Source of the DNA: Deltaproteobacteria bacterium
Lineage (GTDB): Bacteria; Desulfobacterota; Binatia; DP-6
Length of the DNA: 41,772 nt
Direction of reading: 5' to 3'
NCBI GenBank assembly: GCA_005879585.1
Contig: VBKG01000304.1
Span: 1-41,772, forward strand
Notes under the pieces: model-generated
Told to the model about the DNA's origin: nothing
The model's input: only the letters and a program-made list of their open reading frames with translations
Databases searched by the model: none
Shown: piece by piece, positions 5,967 to 18,575 of the stretch
How the letters are laid out: every line of letters begins with the position of its first letter
How positions within the stretch are numbered: the first letter of the stretch is position 1
Made by a program: the position numbers and the translations under genes

Positions 5967-8696
5967 TCAGCCGCCGGCCGCCTGTGCCGAGGCCGCGGCG
6001 CCGTCGGCCTCGAGCGCTCGCGTGAGCTCCTCCCGGATCGCGTCGAGCCGGGCCGCATCCTCGATCTTCCGGCCCTGATGATCGGTGACGTAGAAGACGT
6101 CGAGCACCTGATCGACCATGGTCGTGATCTTGGCGAGATGGATCTCCAGCCAGAGGTGGTAGAGGCAGTTGGTGATGCTGAAGAGCAGCCCGACCCGGTC
6201 GGCGGTAAAGACGTCGAGCACCGTGTGCTCGCGCGACACCGTGTTGTCGATCTCCACCCGGGTGGGCACCGGCCGCCGGGGCCGCGCGAAGCGCGAGGGG
6301 CGCCGCGAGCTCTCGACCAGCGCCTCGACGTCGATCTCGCCGCGCAGCACGCCGCGCAGCGTATGCTCCACCCGTTCCCACCGCTCCGCGTCGAGGGCGA
6401 TGTCCGAGCCCTCGTGCGAGAGGCGGAAGACATCGAGCGCCACGCCGTCGCGGCTCGTCGTGATGCGCGCGGCGACGATGTTCAACCCATGCGCGGCGAG
6501 CACGCCCGACAGCATGGCGAAGAGACCCGGCCGGTCGCGCGTGCAGACGGCGAACTCGGTGTACTCACGCTCCGGGAAGTGCTCGAGCTGCGTCGCGACC
6601 GGCGGCTGCTCGCGCGCCGCTTCGCGCTCGCCGAACTGGCGGCGCAGCTCGGCGTGCGGCACGATGCTCTCCTCGCGGGTCGAGAGGAAGTAGCTGTCGG
6701 GCATGGTCCGGAAGAGCGCCTCGAGCGCCGGGATCGTGGCCGCCGGCGCCGCCTCGCGGACGCGCTGCTGGAGCCGCCCCGCCCGCGAGGCGGGCTCCTC
6801 CGCCTCGAACACGCCTCGCGCGAAGAACTCGCGCGCCCGCACGTAGAGCTCGGTGACGAGCGAGTCGCGCCACGTGGTCCACACCCCGGGCCCGACCGCG
6901 CGCATGTCGGCGTAGGTCAGGAGGTAGAGCCGATGGAGGTTCTCGAGCGTGCCGACGGTCCGGCAGAAGTCGATGACGAGCTGGTCGTCGTGCATGTCGC
7001 GCCGCTGCGCGAGGTGCGACATGAGCAGGTGGTGCTGTACCAGGAACTCGCAGGCCGCCGTCTCGTCCTCGTTGAGCCCGAGGCGGGTGGCGATGTCGCG
7101 CATCATGCGCGCGCCGCGGCCCGAATGATCGTGGCCCTGCCCCTTGCCGACGTCGTGGAACATCATGCCCAGAAACAGGAGCTCCGGGCGATCGACCTCG
7201 CGCATCACGTGGGTGACGTGCGGCAGGCTCGTGGCGAATTCGCCGGCCCGCAAGCGCTCGAGCTCGCGCACCCCCATCAGCGAGTGGTGGTCGACCGTGT
7301 AGATGTGGAACGGATCGTGGGCGATCAGGCAGTCGAGGTTCCCGAACTCCGGGATCACCGTCTTCAGGACGCCGAGCTTGTGCATCTCGAAGAGCGTCTC
7401 GTCGACGTGACCCTTCGCACGCAGGATGTCGAGGAAGGCGGCGGCGACCGCCGCCTGGTCGTGGTGCGCGGCGAGGAGCGCGAGGCAGTCGCGGATCAGC
7501 TCGCGCGTCGCGGGCGCGAGCGTCACGCCGTGGCGCTGCGCGTCGGCGAACACCTGCACGACGACCGACGGGTCGCGCTCGAAGATGGCGCGGTTCACGA
7601 CCGAGAGCGTACGGCCTTGCACGCGAACGCCCGGCCGGATCACGCGGACCCCCGGGGAGCGCCGATAAGGCTCGGCCTGCACGCAGCGCGCGATCACCGC
7701 CTCGCTGAAGCGGTTCACCACGGCCGCGCGGCCGTAGTACGCCCGCATGAAGGCTTCGACGCCGGGGCGCTCGGGCGGGAAGCCGAGCGCGGGGGCCAGA
7801 CGCTCCTGCTGCTCGAAGCCCAGGAAGTCCTGGTGGCGGTCGCTCGCGAGGTGCAGCGCGTTCCGGATGCGCCAGAGGAAATCGAGCGCCTCCTCGAGCT
7901 CGACGACGTCCCGCTCGGCCATCTGGCCGAGCGTCACGAGCTCGCGAAAGGACCGTACCTTGAACTTGACCTTCGCCATCCAGAGCGCGGTGTGGAGGTC
8001 GCGGAGCCCGCCCTGCCCCTCCTTCAGCTGCGGCTGGAGCAGGTAGACGGAGTCGCCGGCGCGCGCGTGCCGCTCGGTGTTCTCGGCCAGCTTCTCCTTG
8101 AAGAAGGCGGTCGGGTTGTGGCTCCAGACCTCCTCGAACATCTTCGTCTCGAACTCGGCGTAGAGCGCCTCGTCGCCGGCGAGGTAGCGCGCGTCGAGCA
8201 GTGCAGTCTTCACCTTCATGTCCCGCTGCGCCAGGCGGCCGCACTCGCGGATGTTGCGCAGCGCATGGCCGACCACGAGCCCCCCGTCCCACAGGCCGTA
8301 GAGGATCACCTCGCCGACGGTCTCGACGAACGGGTTCACCTTCCACGGAAAGAGGAAGAGGAGATCGATGTCGGACGACGGGTTCAGCTCGCCGCGCCCG
8401 TAGCCGCCCTGGCCGACCACGGCGCAGCGCTGGTTGATGCGCGCGTAGCGCGACGCATAATGCGCGGTCGCCTCCGCGGCCAGGAAGCGCACGAGATGAT
8501 CGACCGCGTCCGTGTACGCGGCGACCAGCGCGAGCCCGCCCTCGCCGGCCTCGTGGCGCGTCTGCAGCTCGGCGCGGACCCGGGCGAGGAAGTCGCGCGC
8601 GAGGTGGCCGGGGCGGCTCGCGTGCTCGCCGGTGACGGCCGGCAGCGTCGTCACCGCCGCGAGCGGCGTGAATGCCGGCGTCCGCGCGAGCACCAT
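5967..8696 (-). CDS. glnD: [Protein-PII] uridylyltransferase / uridylyl-removing enzyme
   Basis: A 909-residue GlnD, the nitrogen sensor that uridylylates PII under nitrogen limitation and removes UMP when glutamine is high. Domains in order: nucleotidyltransferase (GGYGRGELNPSSDIDLLFLF, near 95-115), the GlnD-type helical linker, an HD phosphohydrolase (FHDVGKGQGHDHSGRGA, ~495-510) and two C-terminal ACT domains (TEFAVCTRDRPGLFAMLSGV and HTVLDVFTADRVGLLFSITN) that sense glutamine. Length matches the family. ATG 8696 is preferred to an upstream in-frame TTG at 8708. No PII gene is in the window. Confidence 0.95.
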   Translation of the reverse strand: MVLARTPAFTPLAAVTTLPAVTGEHASRPGHLARDFLARVRAELQTRHEAGEGGLALVAAYTDAVDHLVRFLAAEATAHYASRYARINQRCAVVGQGGYGRGELNPSSDIDLLFLFPWKVNPFVETVGEVILYGLWDGGLVVGHALRNIRECGRLAQRDMKVKTALLDARYLAGDEALYAEFETKMFEEVWSHNPTAFFKEKLAENTERHARAGDSVYLLQPQLKEGQGGLRDLHTALWMAKVKFKVRSFRELVTLGQMAERDVVELEEALDFLWRIRNALHLASDRHQDFLGFEQQERLAPALGFPPERPGVEAFMRAYYGRAAVVNRFSEAVIARCVQAEPYRRSPGVRVIRPGVRVQGRTLSVVNRAIFERDPSVVVQVFADAQRHGVTLAPATRELIRDCLALLAAHHDQAAVAAAFLDILRAKGHVDETLFEMHKLGVLKTVIPEFGNLDCLIAHDPFHIYTVDHHSLMGVRELERLRAGEFATSLPHVTHVMREVDRPELLFLGMMFHDVGKGQGHDHSGRGARMMRDIATRLGLNEDETAACEFLVQHHLLMSHLAQRRDMHDDQLVIDFCRTVGTLENLHRLYLLTYADMRAVGPGVWTTWRDSLVTELYVRAREFFARGVFEAEEPASRAGRLQQRVREAAPAATIPALEALFRTMPDSYFLSTREESIVPHAELRRQFGEREAAREQPPVATQLEHFPEREYTEFAVCTRDRPGLFAMLSGVLAAHGLNIVAARITTSRDGVALDVFRLSHEGSDIALDAERWERVEHTLRGVLRGEIDVEALVESSRRPSRFARPRRPVPTRVEIDNTVSREHTVLDVFTADRVGLLFSITNCLYHLWLEIHLAKITTMVDQVLDVFYVTDHQGRKIEDAARLDAIREELTRALEADGAAASAQAAGG

Positions 8697-8748
8697 GGAG
8701 TGGCTCAACCTAGCCGCTTTGCGCGCGCAACTCTACCGGAACCCGGGA

Positions 8749-9891
8749 TCAGAGCGTCCGGGCGCGGCGCGCATCGGCGAGAAAGCGTGCGACCCCCGAG
8801 GCGATGCCCTCGGCGAGCGTCGCCTGGTACTCGTCCCGCGCGAGCCGCCGTCCCTCCATCGGATGCGTCAGGAAGGAGGTCTCGACGAGCACGCACGGCA
8901 TGTACGCGCCGACCAGCACGTAGAACGGCCCGCGCTTGACGCCGAGGTCGGTGACGTACGGATATCGCGAGCGCGTGGTCGCCACCACGGCGCGCTGCAC
9001 GGCGCGCGCAAGCGCGATCGACTCGTCCATCTTCCCGACCTGCACGAGATCGCTCAGGATGTAGCGGAGATCGCTCCCCTCGCCGCGCGGGCGCAGGAGG
9101 TCGAGGCCGTTCTCCATGGCGGCGAGCCGGCTCGTCGCGTGGTCCGCGGCGTTGTCGAGGTAGTAGGTCTCGATGCCGTGCAGCCGTCCGGTCGGGTTCG
9201 CGTTGGCGTGGATCGAGACGAAGAGGTCGGCCCCTTCGCTGTTTGCCCGCGCGGTGCGGTCCGAGAGCGACAGCGTCGTGTCGTCGGTGCGGGTGAGCAG
9301 CGTCTCGGCGCCGAGCCGCTCCTCGAGTAGCGCCGCGAGCCGCCGCGCGATGGCGAGCGTCACGTCCTTCTCGACGGCGTAGCCCTGCGCGCCGGGATCG
9401 TGTCCGCCGTGACCCGGGTCGATCACGACCTTCGGCCGATGGGGCTCCCCCGCGCGCGTCGCGACGCGGGCGGGCGGCTCGGCGCGCGGGACGTCGCGCG
9501 GTGGCGAAGCAACCGCGAGCAGGAGCTCGCGACCGCGCGCGGACCGCTGGACGCGATAGCCGGCCACGTCACCGAGGTCGACGACGATGCGCACGATCCC
9601 GCGCTCGCCGCGACCGATGCGAACGGTGGTGACCGGTCCGCCGACCGTCGCGACCCGCCGGACGCCGCGCCCGAGGGCGGTGCCGCGCGGCAGGTCGACG
9701 TAGATGCGCGCGACGGCCCCCGAAGCGAGCCCCACGTCGTGGACGGCCGCACGGACCGGTTGCGACAGGACCAGACGTACGGTGGTGCCGCCCGCTGTCG
9801 ATTCCGCCCGCAGCGCGGTCAGCTCGGCCCCGCCGGCGCTCCCGGCGAAGACCAGCCACGCGAGCGCGGCCCTCCGCCCCCACCCCTCCAC
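8749..9891 (-). CDS. N-acetylmuramoyl-L-alanine amidase (AmiC-like)
   Basis: A 380-residue cell-wall amidase that cuts the MurNAc-L-Ala bond during septum splitting. Order: a signal peptide (~1-22, ending AGSAGGAE), an AMIN domain (~25-130) that targets the periplasmic enzyme to the division site, a short linker, and an Amidase_3 zinc catalytic domain from ~152. Motifs are VVIDPGHGGHDPGA with the first zinc His, VEKDVTLAIA with the Glu ligand, SIHANANP and LVETSFLTHP with the catalytic Glu. The GTG start at 9891 gives the signal peptide. It lies between metK and glnD on the same strand. Confidence 0.93.
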   Translation of the reverse strand: MEGWGRRAALAWLVFAGSAGGAELTALRAESTAGGTTVRLVLSQPVRAAVHDVGLASGAVARIYVDLPRGTALGRGVRRVATVGGPVTTVRIGRGERGIVRIVVDLGDVAGYRVQRSARGRELLLAVASPPRDVPRAEPPARVATRAGEPHRPKVVIDPGHGGHDPGAQGYAVEKDVTLAIARRLAALLEERLGAETLLTRTDDTTLSLSDRTARANSEGADLFVSIHANANPTGRLHGIETYYLDNAADHATSRLAAMENGLDLLRPRGEGSDLRYILSDLVQVGKMDESIALARAVQRAVVATTRSRYPYVTDLGVKRGPFYVLVGAYMPCVLVETSFLTHPMEGRRLARDEYQATLAEGIASGVARFLADARRARTL

Positions 9892-9935
9892 GGGGCCGCA
9901 GGATAGGGAACGGCCGTGGGGGAATCAAGGCGGCG

Positions 9936-11122
9936 TCAGCCGCGCAAGGAATCCGCCTGGTCGACGGACTCCCAGGGCAGGTCGAGGTCGACCCTCCCGA
10001 CCTGTCCGTACGCCGCGAGCTGGCGATAGAAGATGCCCTGCCGTGCGGCAGGGAGACGCCGCAGGTCGAACCGCCGCACGATGCCACCGAGACGGAAATC
10101 GAAGCGATGCTCCAGACGGTGCGCGAGGGTCGCATCGTCGACGGTCCCGGTGCCGAAGGTCTCCACCTGGACGCTCACGGGGCGCGAGAGCCCGATCGAG
10201 TAGCTCAGCTGGACCTCGCACTCCGGGGCGAGTCCGGCGGCGACGACGTTCTTGGCCGCGTGGCGCGCCGCGTACGCGCCGACCCGGTCGATACGCAGCG
10301 GGTCCTTGCCGCTGAGCGCGTCGCCACTGTTGCGCGAGTACTCGCCGTAGGTGTCGACGGCGTTCTTTCGCCCCGTGAGACCGGCGTGCACCGCCGGGCC
10401 GCCGCCCACGAGCGTGCCCTCCGGGTTGACGAAGATGCGCGTCTGGGCGTCGGGCCGCACGGCTTCCTCGGCGAAAACGGGCGTGATGACCGAGTCGATC
10501 AGGTCGCGCCGGAGCTCCTCGGGACGAGGGCGGCCCGGTTCTCGCTGGCTCGCCATCAACGCGATGCTGTGGATACGCTGCGGCTTGCGGTCGCGATACT
10601 CGACGCCGACCTGCGTTTTTCCATCGGGCGAGAGGTAGACGAGCCCCCGGTCCTGGCGGACCTCGGCGAGCCGCCGCGCGACGCGGTGCGCGAGCCAGAT
10701 CGGCAGCGGCATCAAGGCTGGAGTCTGCCTGCAGGCGAAGCCGAAGGCCGTCGCCTGGTTGTCGACCGTGAAGGCCTCGATCTGGTCGTCGGTGAAGCGA
10801 CGCTCGTCCTGGCGATGCAACGGGTTCAGCGGGTACTCGCTCAGGCTCGTCATGATGGTGCAGCGGGTGGCATCGAACTCGCCCTGCTCGTACCCGACCT
10901 GGCGGATGATGCGCCGCGCGACGTCCGGAATGTCGACCTGCGCATCGCTCGCAAAGCGGGCGGCGATGAACACGACGCCCGTGGCGATGGCGCACTCGGC
11001 GCGGATCCGGGAGAGCGGATCGTGCTCCAGGAAGCGGTCGACGATCGCGTCGCTGATCTGATCGCAGAGCTTGTCGGGGTGTCCCTGCGTCACCGATTCC
11101 GACGTCAGCACGAAGTTCGACT

Positions 11123-11126
<4 letters not shown>
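9936..11126 (-). CDS. metK: Methionine adenosyltransferase, divergent type
   Basis: A 396-residue S-adenosylmethionine synthetase. Family motifs are clear: TSESVTQGHPDKLCDQISDA, GLTGRKNAVDTYG, LSGKDPLRIDR, AYAARHAAKNVVAAGLA and ETFGTGTVDD. It departs from textbook MetK in conserved stretches: the GGGAFSGKD loop reads SGDALSGKD, DTYGG reads DTYGE, and the N-terminal third is unusual (YPLNPLHRQDERRFTDDQIE). It therefore looks like a separate MetK subfamily. The start is firm: GGAGG lies 7 bases before ATG 11126, and ATGA overlaps the P-type ATPase stop. Whether it is the cell's only MetK cannot be seen. Confidence 0.9.
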
Positions 11127-14173
<3,047 letters not shown>

Positions 14174-14289
14174 CGGCCCTCACAATGGCTCAACCACGGG
14201 TGAACGCGAAGCACACCGGAAGGCAGTCAGCGGGAGTTCATCAAAAATTCAAAATCGCACCGCGGAGGGTCGCCGGTAGCTGGCCGGGG

Positions 14290-14391
14290 TCAGCGACGCT
14301 CACCCGGTCTCCGCTTACGTCCGGCCACTTTTGCACCCTGCTTCCCGAGCACCGTGCGGGTCCGTTTCGCAAGCTTGGTGATCGTCCTCAC
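14290..14391 (-). CDS. Possible 33-residue very basic peptide downstream of mutS
   Basis: A GTG at 14391 overlaps the mutS stop (GTGA) and opens 33 codons ending at 14290. The product is highly basic: VRTITKLAKRTRTVLGKQGA followed by KVAGRKRRPGERR. Overlap fits the stop-start coupling common in this window. The GGAGG directly before the GTG is too close for a normal ribosome binding site. It could be chance coding. Confidence 0.25.
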   Translation of the reverse strand: MRTITKLAKRTRTVLGKQGAKVAGRKRRPGERR

Positions 14392-16916
14392 CCTCCCTGC
14401 CGCGCCGCATCGACGAAGCGTGCCAGGACCGCCAGCGCCTCGAGGGGGGTGAGCCGCTCCGGGTCGATCGTCGCCAGCTCCCGCCTGAGGCGCGCCTCCG
14501 GTGCCGCGAACAGCGATAGCTGCGGCGTCGCCGCGTGCGGTTGCCGGGACGCCGGTCCCTCCCCGGCCTCGAGCTCGGCGAGCAGCGCGCGCGCCCGGGC
14601 GACGACCGCAGGCGGCACACCCGCGAGCCGCGCCACCTCGACGCCGTAGCTGCGCGACGCCGGCCCGGGAACGATCTGCCGGAGGAACACGATCTCGCCC
14701 TTCCACTCCGCCACCGCGACCGACAGGTTGCGTACCCGCGGATGCTCGGCGGCCAGCGCCGTCAGCTCGTGGTAGTGGGTGGCGAACAGCGTCCGCGGCC
14801 GCTCGGCCGTGTCGTGCAGGTGCTCGGCGACGGCCCACGCGATCGAGATGCCGTCGAAGGTGCTCGTTCCGCGCCCGATCTCGTCGAGCACGACCACGCT
14901 CCGCGGCGTGAGGTTCGCGAGGATGTAGGCCGTCTCGCGCATCTCGACCATGAACGTGGACTCGCCGCCGACGAGGTTGTCGCTCGCGCCGACGCGCGTG
15001 AAGAGGCGGTCCGCGAGCCCGACTTCGGCCTCGGTCGCCGGCACGAAGCTCCCCATCTGGGCGAGCAACGCGATCAGCGCGACCTGGCGGAGATACGTCG
15101 ACTTGCCGCCCATGTTGGGGCCGGTGACGACGAGGACCTGCTCGCTGTCGGGGTCGAGCGTCGTGTCGTTCGGAACGAAGCGCGTTCCGGCGACGGCCTC
15201 CACCACCGGATGCCGTCCGCCGCGGATGCGGAGCACGGGAGCCTCGGAGATCCGCGGCCGGACGTAGGCGCGCCGGTGCGCCACCTCGCCGAGTGCCGCG
15301 AGCGCGTCGACCTGCGCGAGCGCGCCGGCCGTGCGTGCCAGCGAGGGCTGATGGAGCGCGACCGTATCGAGAAGCGCTTCGAAAAGGTGGGCCTCGAGAC
15401 CGCGGAGACGCTCCTCCGCGCCGAGGACGCGCGCCTCGTGCTCCTTGAGCGCCGGCGTCACGAACCGCTCGGCCCCGACCAGCGTCTGCTTCCGCTCGTA
15501 GTCCAACGGCACGAGGGCCAGGTTCGGTCGCGTCACCTCGACGTAGTAGCCGAATACACGGTTGTGCCGGACCTTGAGCGACGTGATCCCGGTCCGCGCG
15601 CGCTCGGCCGCCTCGAACCGCGCGAGCCAGCCCTTGCCGTCGCGCGCGGCGTCGCGCAGGGCGTCGACCTCGGTCGAGCATCCCGCCCGGATGAAGCCCG
15701 GAAGCCGGGTGTGGGGCGGTGGCGCGTCGACGAGCGTCCGGACGATCTCGGCCGACACGTCGGGCAACGCGTCGAGTGCGGCGGTGATCGTCGCAAACGC
15801 CTCGGCGCGAGCGGCGCCGAGCGCCGTGCGCACGTCAGCCACGCGGTCGAGCGCGACCGCCAGATGCGCGAGGTCACGCGGCCCCGCGGTGCGCGCGCCG
15901 ATGCGGCCGGCAAGCCGCTCGAGGTCGCCGATGCCCGCCAGACCGGCGCGCACCGACGCGCGCAGCTCCACGGCGTCGACCAGCTCCTCGACCGCGTCGA
16001 GTCGCCGGCCGATCGCCGCTGCGTCGAGCAGCGGGTAGAGGAGCCAATCGCGCAGGCGGCGCGCGCCCATCGGCGACGCCGTCTGGTCGAGCACCCAGAG
16101 GAGGCTCCCGCGGCGGTCGCCGCCGAGCGTCTCGAGCAGCTCGAGGTTCCGGCGCGTGGCGCCGTCGAGCTGCAGGAACCCCGCGGGCGCGTAGGACTCC
16201 GGAGCGCGGAGGTGTGCGGGGCGGCGGCGGTAGACCGCATCGACGTACGCCAGCGCTCCACCGGCCGCCCGCGCCGCGAGCGGCGGCAGTACACCATCGA
16301 GCGCCGCGGGCTCGGGCAGCGCAGCGGTCGCCCACGGGCGGTCGGCACGACATGCGGCGCCGACGTCATCGGGAAGATCCCCCGCCAGGAGCAGCTCGCG
16401 CGGCGTGAGCCGCTCGAGCTCCTCGCGCGCCGCATCCCAGCTCTCCACCTCGGTCGCCCGGAAGGCACCCGTCGCGAAGTCGATCGCGGCGAGGCCATAA
16501 CGCGCGCCGTCCGTCGCGAGCGCCGCAAGCAGGCTCGGCGCCGCCGGATCGAGGCTCTCCTCCTCGAGGATCGTTCCCGGCGTGACGACGCGGACGACCT
16601 CGCGCTCGAGGAGCCCGCGTCCGCGCGCCTCTGCCTGCTCGCAGATCGCGACCGGATGGCCCGCCGCCAGCAGCCGGGCGACGTACGGCTGCGCGGCGTG
16701 CGCCGGGAAGCCGCAGAGCGGAACCTCGTCGGGATCGCCGCGGTTGCGCGCGGTGAGCGTCAGGTCGAGCACGGGCGCCGCCGTCTCGGCGTCCTCGAAG
16801 AACATCTCGTAGAAGTCGCCGAGCCGGAACAGCAGGATCGCGGCCTGGTGCTGCGCCTTGATGCGAAGGTACTGCGCGATCAGCGCGCTCGGCCGCCGCT
16901 CCACCTCCGCCGCCAT
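14388..16916 (-). CDS. mutS: DNA mismatch repair protein MutS
   Basis: An 842-residue MutS1. It binds mismatches as a clamp and recruits MutL. The mismatch probe is F35-Y-E37 (GDFYEMF). Connector, lever and clamp domains follow, then the ATPase with Walker A GPNMGGKST (599-607), Walker B VVLDEIGRGTSTFDG and the ATHYHELTAL signature. The C-terminus (ARALLAELE, LSLFA, LTPLEAL) matches the usual dimer/tetramer tail. Length is normal. It is the last large gene of the long leftward cluster; mutL lies 13 kb upstream in the same direction, so both core repair genes share this region. Confidence 0.97.
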   Translation of the reverse strand: MAAEVERRPSALIAQYLRIKAQHQAAILLFRLGDFYEMFFEDAETAAPVLDLTLTARNRGDPDEVPLCGFPAHAAQPYVARLLAAGHPVAICEQAEARGRGLLEREVVRVVTPGTILEEESLDPAAPSLLAALATDGARYGLAAIDFATGAFRATEVESWDAAREELERLTPRELLLAGDLPDDVGAACRADRPWATAALPEPAALDGVLPPLAARAAGGALAYVDAVYRRRPAHLRAPESYAPAGFLQLDGATRRNLELLETLGGDRRGSLLWVLDQTASPMGARRLRDWLLYPLLDAAAIGRRLDAVEELVDAVELRASVRAGLAGIGDLERLAGRIGARTAGPRDLAHLAVALDRVADVRTALGAARAEAFATITAALDALPDVSAEIVRTLVDAPPPHTRLPGFIRAGCSTEVDALRDAARDGKGWLARFEAAERARTGITSLKVRHNRVFGYYVEVTRPNLALVPLDYERKQTLVGAERFVTPALKEHEARVLGAEERLRGLEAHLFEALLDTVALHQPSLARTAGALAQVDALAALGEVAHRRAYVRPRISEAPVLRIRGGRHPVVEAVAGTRFVPNDTTLDPDSEQVLVVTGPNMGGKSTYLRQVALIALLAQMGSFVPATEAEVGLADRLFTRVGASDNLVGGESTFMVEMRETAYILANLTPRSVVVLDEIGRGTSTFDGISIAWAVAEHLHDTAERPRTLFATHYHELTALAAEHPRVRNLSVAVAEWKGEIVFLRQIVPGPASRSYGVEVARLAGVPPAVVARARALLAELEAGEGPASRQPHAATPQLSLFAAPEARLRRELATIDPERLTPLEALAVLARFVDAARQGG

Positions 16917-16968
16917 GGTCGAACGGCCTTCTTACCCGATCGGCCGTCCATCGCGCCAGGGCGCCACG

Positions 16969-18561
16969 TCAGACGCGCCGACGCTTCTTCGCCACGTAAT
17001 CGACGAGCAGGTACTCGCCGAGGCGGTCGGGCCGCGTGTACAGCGCGCGGCCCTTGTTGATCCGCGTCATGCCCTCGACGAACGCCCGGAGACTCGGGCT
17101 GTCGTCGAGCATGAAGGTGTTGATGGTGATGCCGCGGCGGGTGACGCGCTCGACCTCGCGGAGCGTCTCCTGGGCGGCACGCATGCTGATGCCGCCGAAG
17201 GACAGCGGCCACTCGCAGTACAGCCGGCCGCGGAGGAAGTAGGCGGTCGGCTGGCCATCGGTGATGACGATGATGTGCTGGTTGTTGCTCGGGTGACGCG
17301 CGAGCAGCTCCGCGGCGACCCGGAGGCCATCCTGCAGGTTCGTGAAGGGGTCGCCCATGTTCCAGCTCGCCTCGGGCAGGTCGCGGAGCTTCAGCTCGAC
17401 CGCGCGCGTGAAGAAGCCGACGATCGCGAAGTAGTCACGCGGGTAGCGTGCACGGATCAGACTCTCCATCGCCATCGCGACCTTCTTGGCAGCCGCAAAG
17501 CGCCCCTCCCACGACATCGACCAGCTCATGTCGAGGAGGAGCACGGTGGACGTCGTCGTGGTGTGCGACGCGGTGTAGACCTCGAAGTCGTCGGGCTGGA
17601 GATCGAGCGGCAGGCCCGGGCGGCGCGTGAGGGTCTTCTTCAGCGTCGCGACGAGGTCGATCTCGAGCGGCTCGCCATGGCGATAAGGCTTGGTCTCCTC
17701 GGGGCGGAGCTGCACGAGGCCGCGGTGATCCGTCTGATGGCCACCGGAGCGATCGCGCAGCAGGCCCTGGTAGATGTCGCGCAGCGCGAGCTGGCCGATC
17801 TTCCGGATGCCCTTCGGCGACAGACGCGCCCGCCCCTCCCGCTGGGTCAGGTAGCCCGCCTTCACCAGCAGCATCATGACGTCCTTCAGGAGCTGGAAGT
17901 TCTGTCCCGCTTCCAGCCCAAGGAGCTCGCGCAGGCTCTCGGGGTCGACGGCGTCGAGGTCGCCCGAGAGGAGCTGCTCTTCGAGGCGCTTCAAGCGCTC
18001 CATCTCGCGCATCAGCGCCAGCGCTTCCTCGTAGGAGAGCGACCGCGGCCCGTGGAAGAGGTCGCCGTAGCGACGCGTGAAGTCCTCGAGATCGCGGATG
18101 TCGTCGAGCTCGTCGAGCAGGCTCTCGAGCGCGTTGGCCGCGTCGCGCTCCTCGAAGTCGTAGTCGCGCAACCGGCCGAGCGCTTCCGACAGGCGATGCG
18201 GCAGCCGATCGAGGAGGTCGTGCTTGCGAGCCGCCTGCGCCCGGTCCTCGAGCCCGTCGAGGGTGTCGCGTTCGAGGTCGAGCAGTCCGCCGAGCTTCTC
18301 GCGGATCTCGGCGAGTGCATGGCGCAGGTTCACGTCGCGATAGCGAGACCGCATCTCCTCGCGCAGCTGCTCGAGGAAGTCGTCGAGCCCCATGACGCGC
18401 ATGCCCTGCTGCCACTCGAGGCCCTGGTGCAGCAGCCAATCGAGCGCCTGCTGCACGTCGTCGGTGAAGGAGAGGTACTCCGAGAGCTTCTCGAAGACGT
18501 CGTCCGCGGAGAGCCGGACCTGCTGCGTCCCGTCCCAGGCGGTGTAGCGGACGCCGTGCAT
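16969..18561 (-). CDS. VWA-domain protein paired with a MoxR-like ATPase
   Basis: A 530-residue cytoplasmic protein. The first ~330 residues are helical and charged. A von Willebrand A domain follows, with a complete metal-ion-dependent adhesion site: DMSWSMS as the DxSxS motif, then a conserved Thr region and TDGQPT. No signal peptide or membrane segment is seen. It starts 14 bases after the AAA gene, so the pair resembles MoxR-VWA and RavA-ViaA systems and the Mg-chelatase I/D arrangement, in which the AAA ring and VWA partner remodel or load a cofactor into a client. The client is unknown; no chelatase H subunit or dehydrogenase is nearby. Confidence 0.85.
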   Translation of the reverse strand: MHGVRYTAWDGTQQVRLSADDVFEKLSEYLSFTDDVQQALDWLLHQGLEWQQGMRVMGLDDFLEQLREEMRSRYRDVNLRHALAEIREKLGGLLDLERDTLDGLEDRAQAARKHDLLDRLPHRLSEALGRLRDYDFEERDAANALESLLDELDDIRDLEDFTRRYGDLFHGPRSLSYEEALALMREMERLKRLEEQLLSGDLDAVDPESLRELLGLEAGQNFQLLKDVMMLLVKAGYLTQREGRARLSPKGIRKIGQLALRDIYQGLLRDRSGGHQTDHRGLVQLRPEETKPYRHGEPLEIDLVATLKKTLTRRPGLPLDLQPDDFEVYTASHTTTTSTVLLLDMSWSMSWEGRFAAAKKVAMAMESLIRARYPRDYFAIVGFFTRAVELKLRDLPEASWNMGDPFTNLQDGLRVAAELLARHPSNNQHIIVITDGQPTAYFLRGRLYCEWPLSFGGISMRAAQETLREVERVTRRGITINTFMLDDSPSLRAFVEGMTRINKGRALYTRPDRLGEYLLVDYVAKKRRRV

Positions 18562-18575
18562 GCGGGGTGGAGAGG

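Noticed and set aside
5718-8939. A 1073-codon rightward open frame opposite glnD and xerD
   Set aside because: It is antisense to clearly recognised genes, reads as Arg/Ala/Glu/Leu-rich text without any domain, and results from high GC content removing stop codons.
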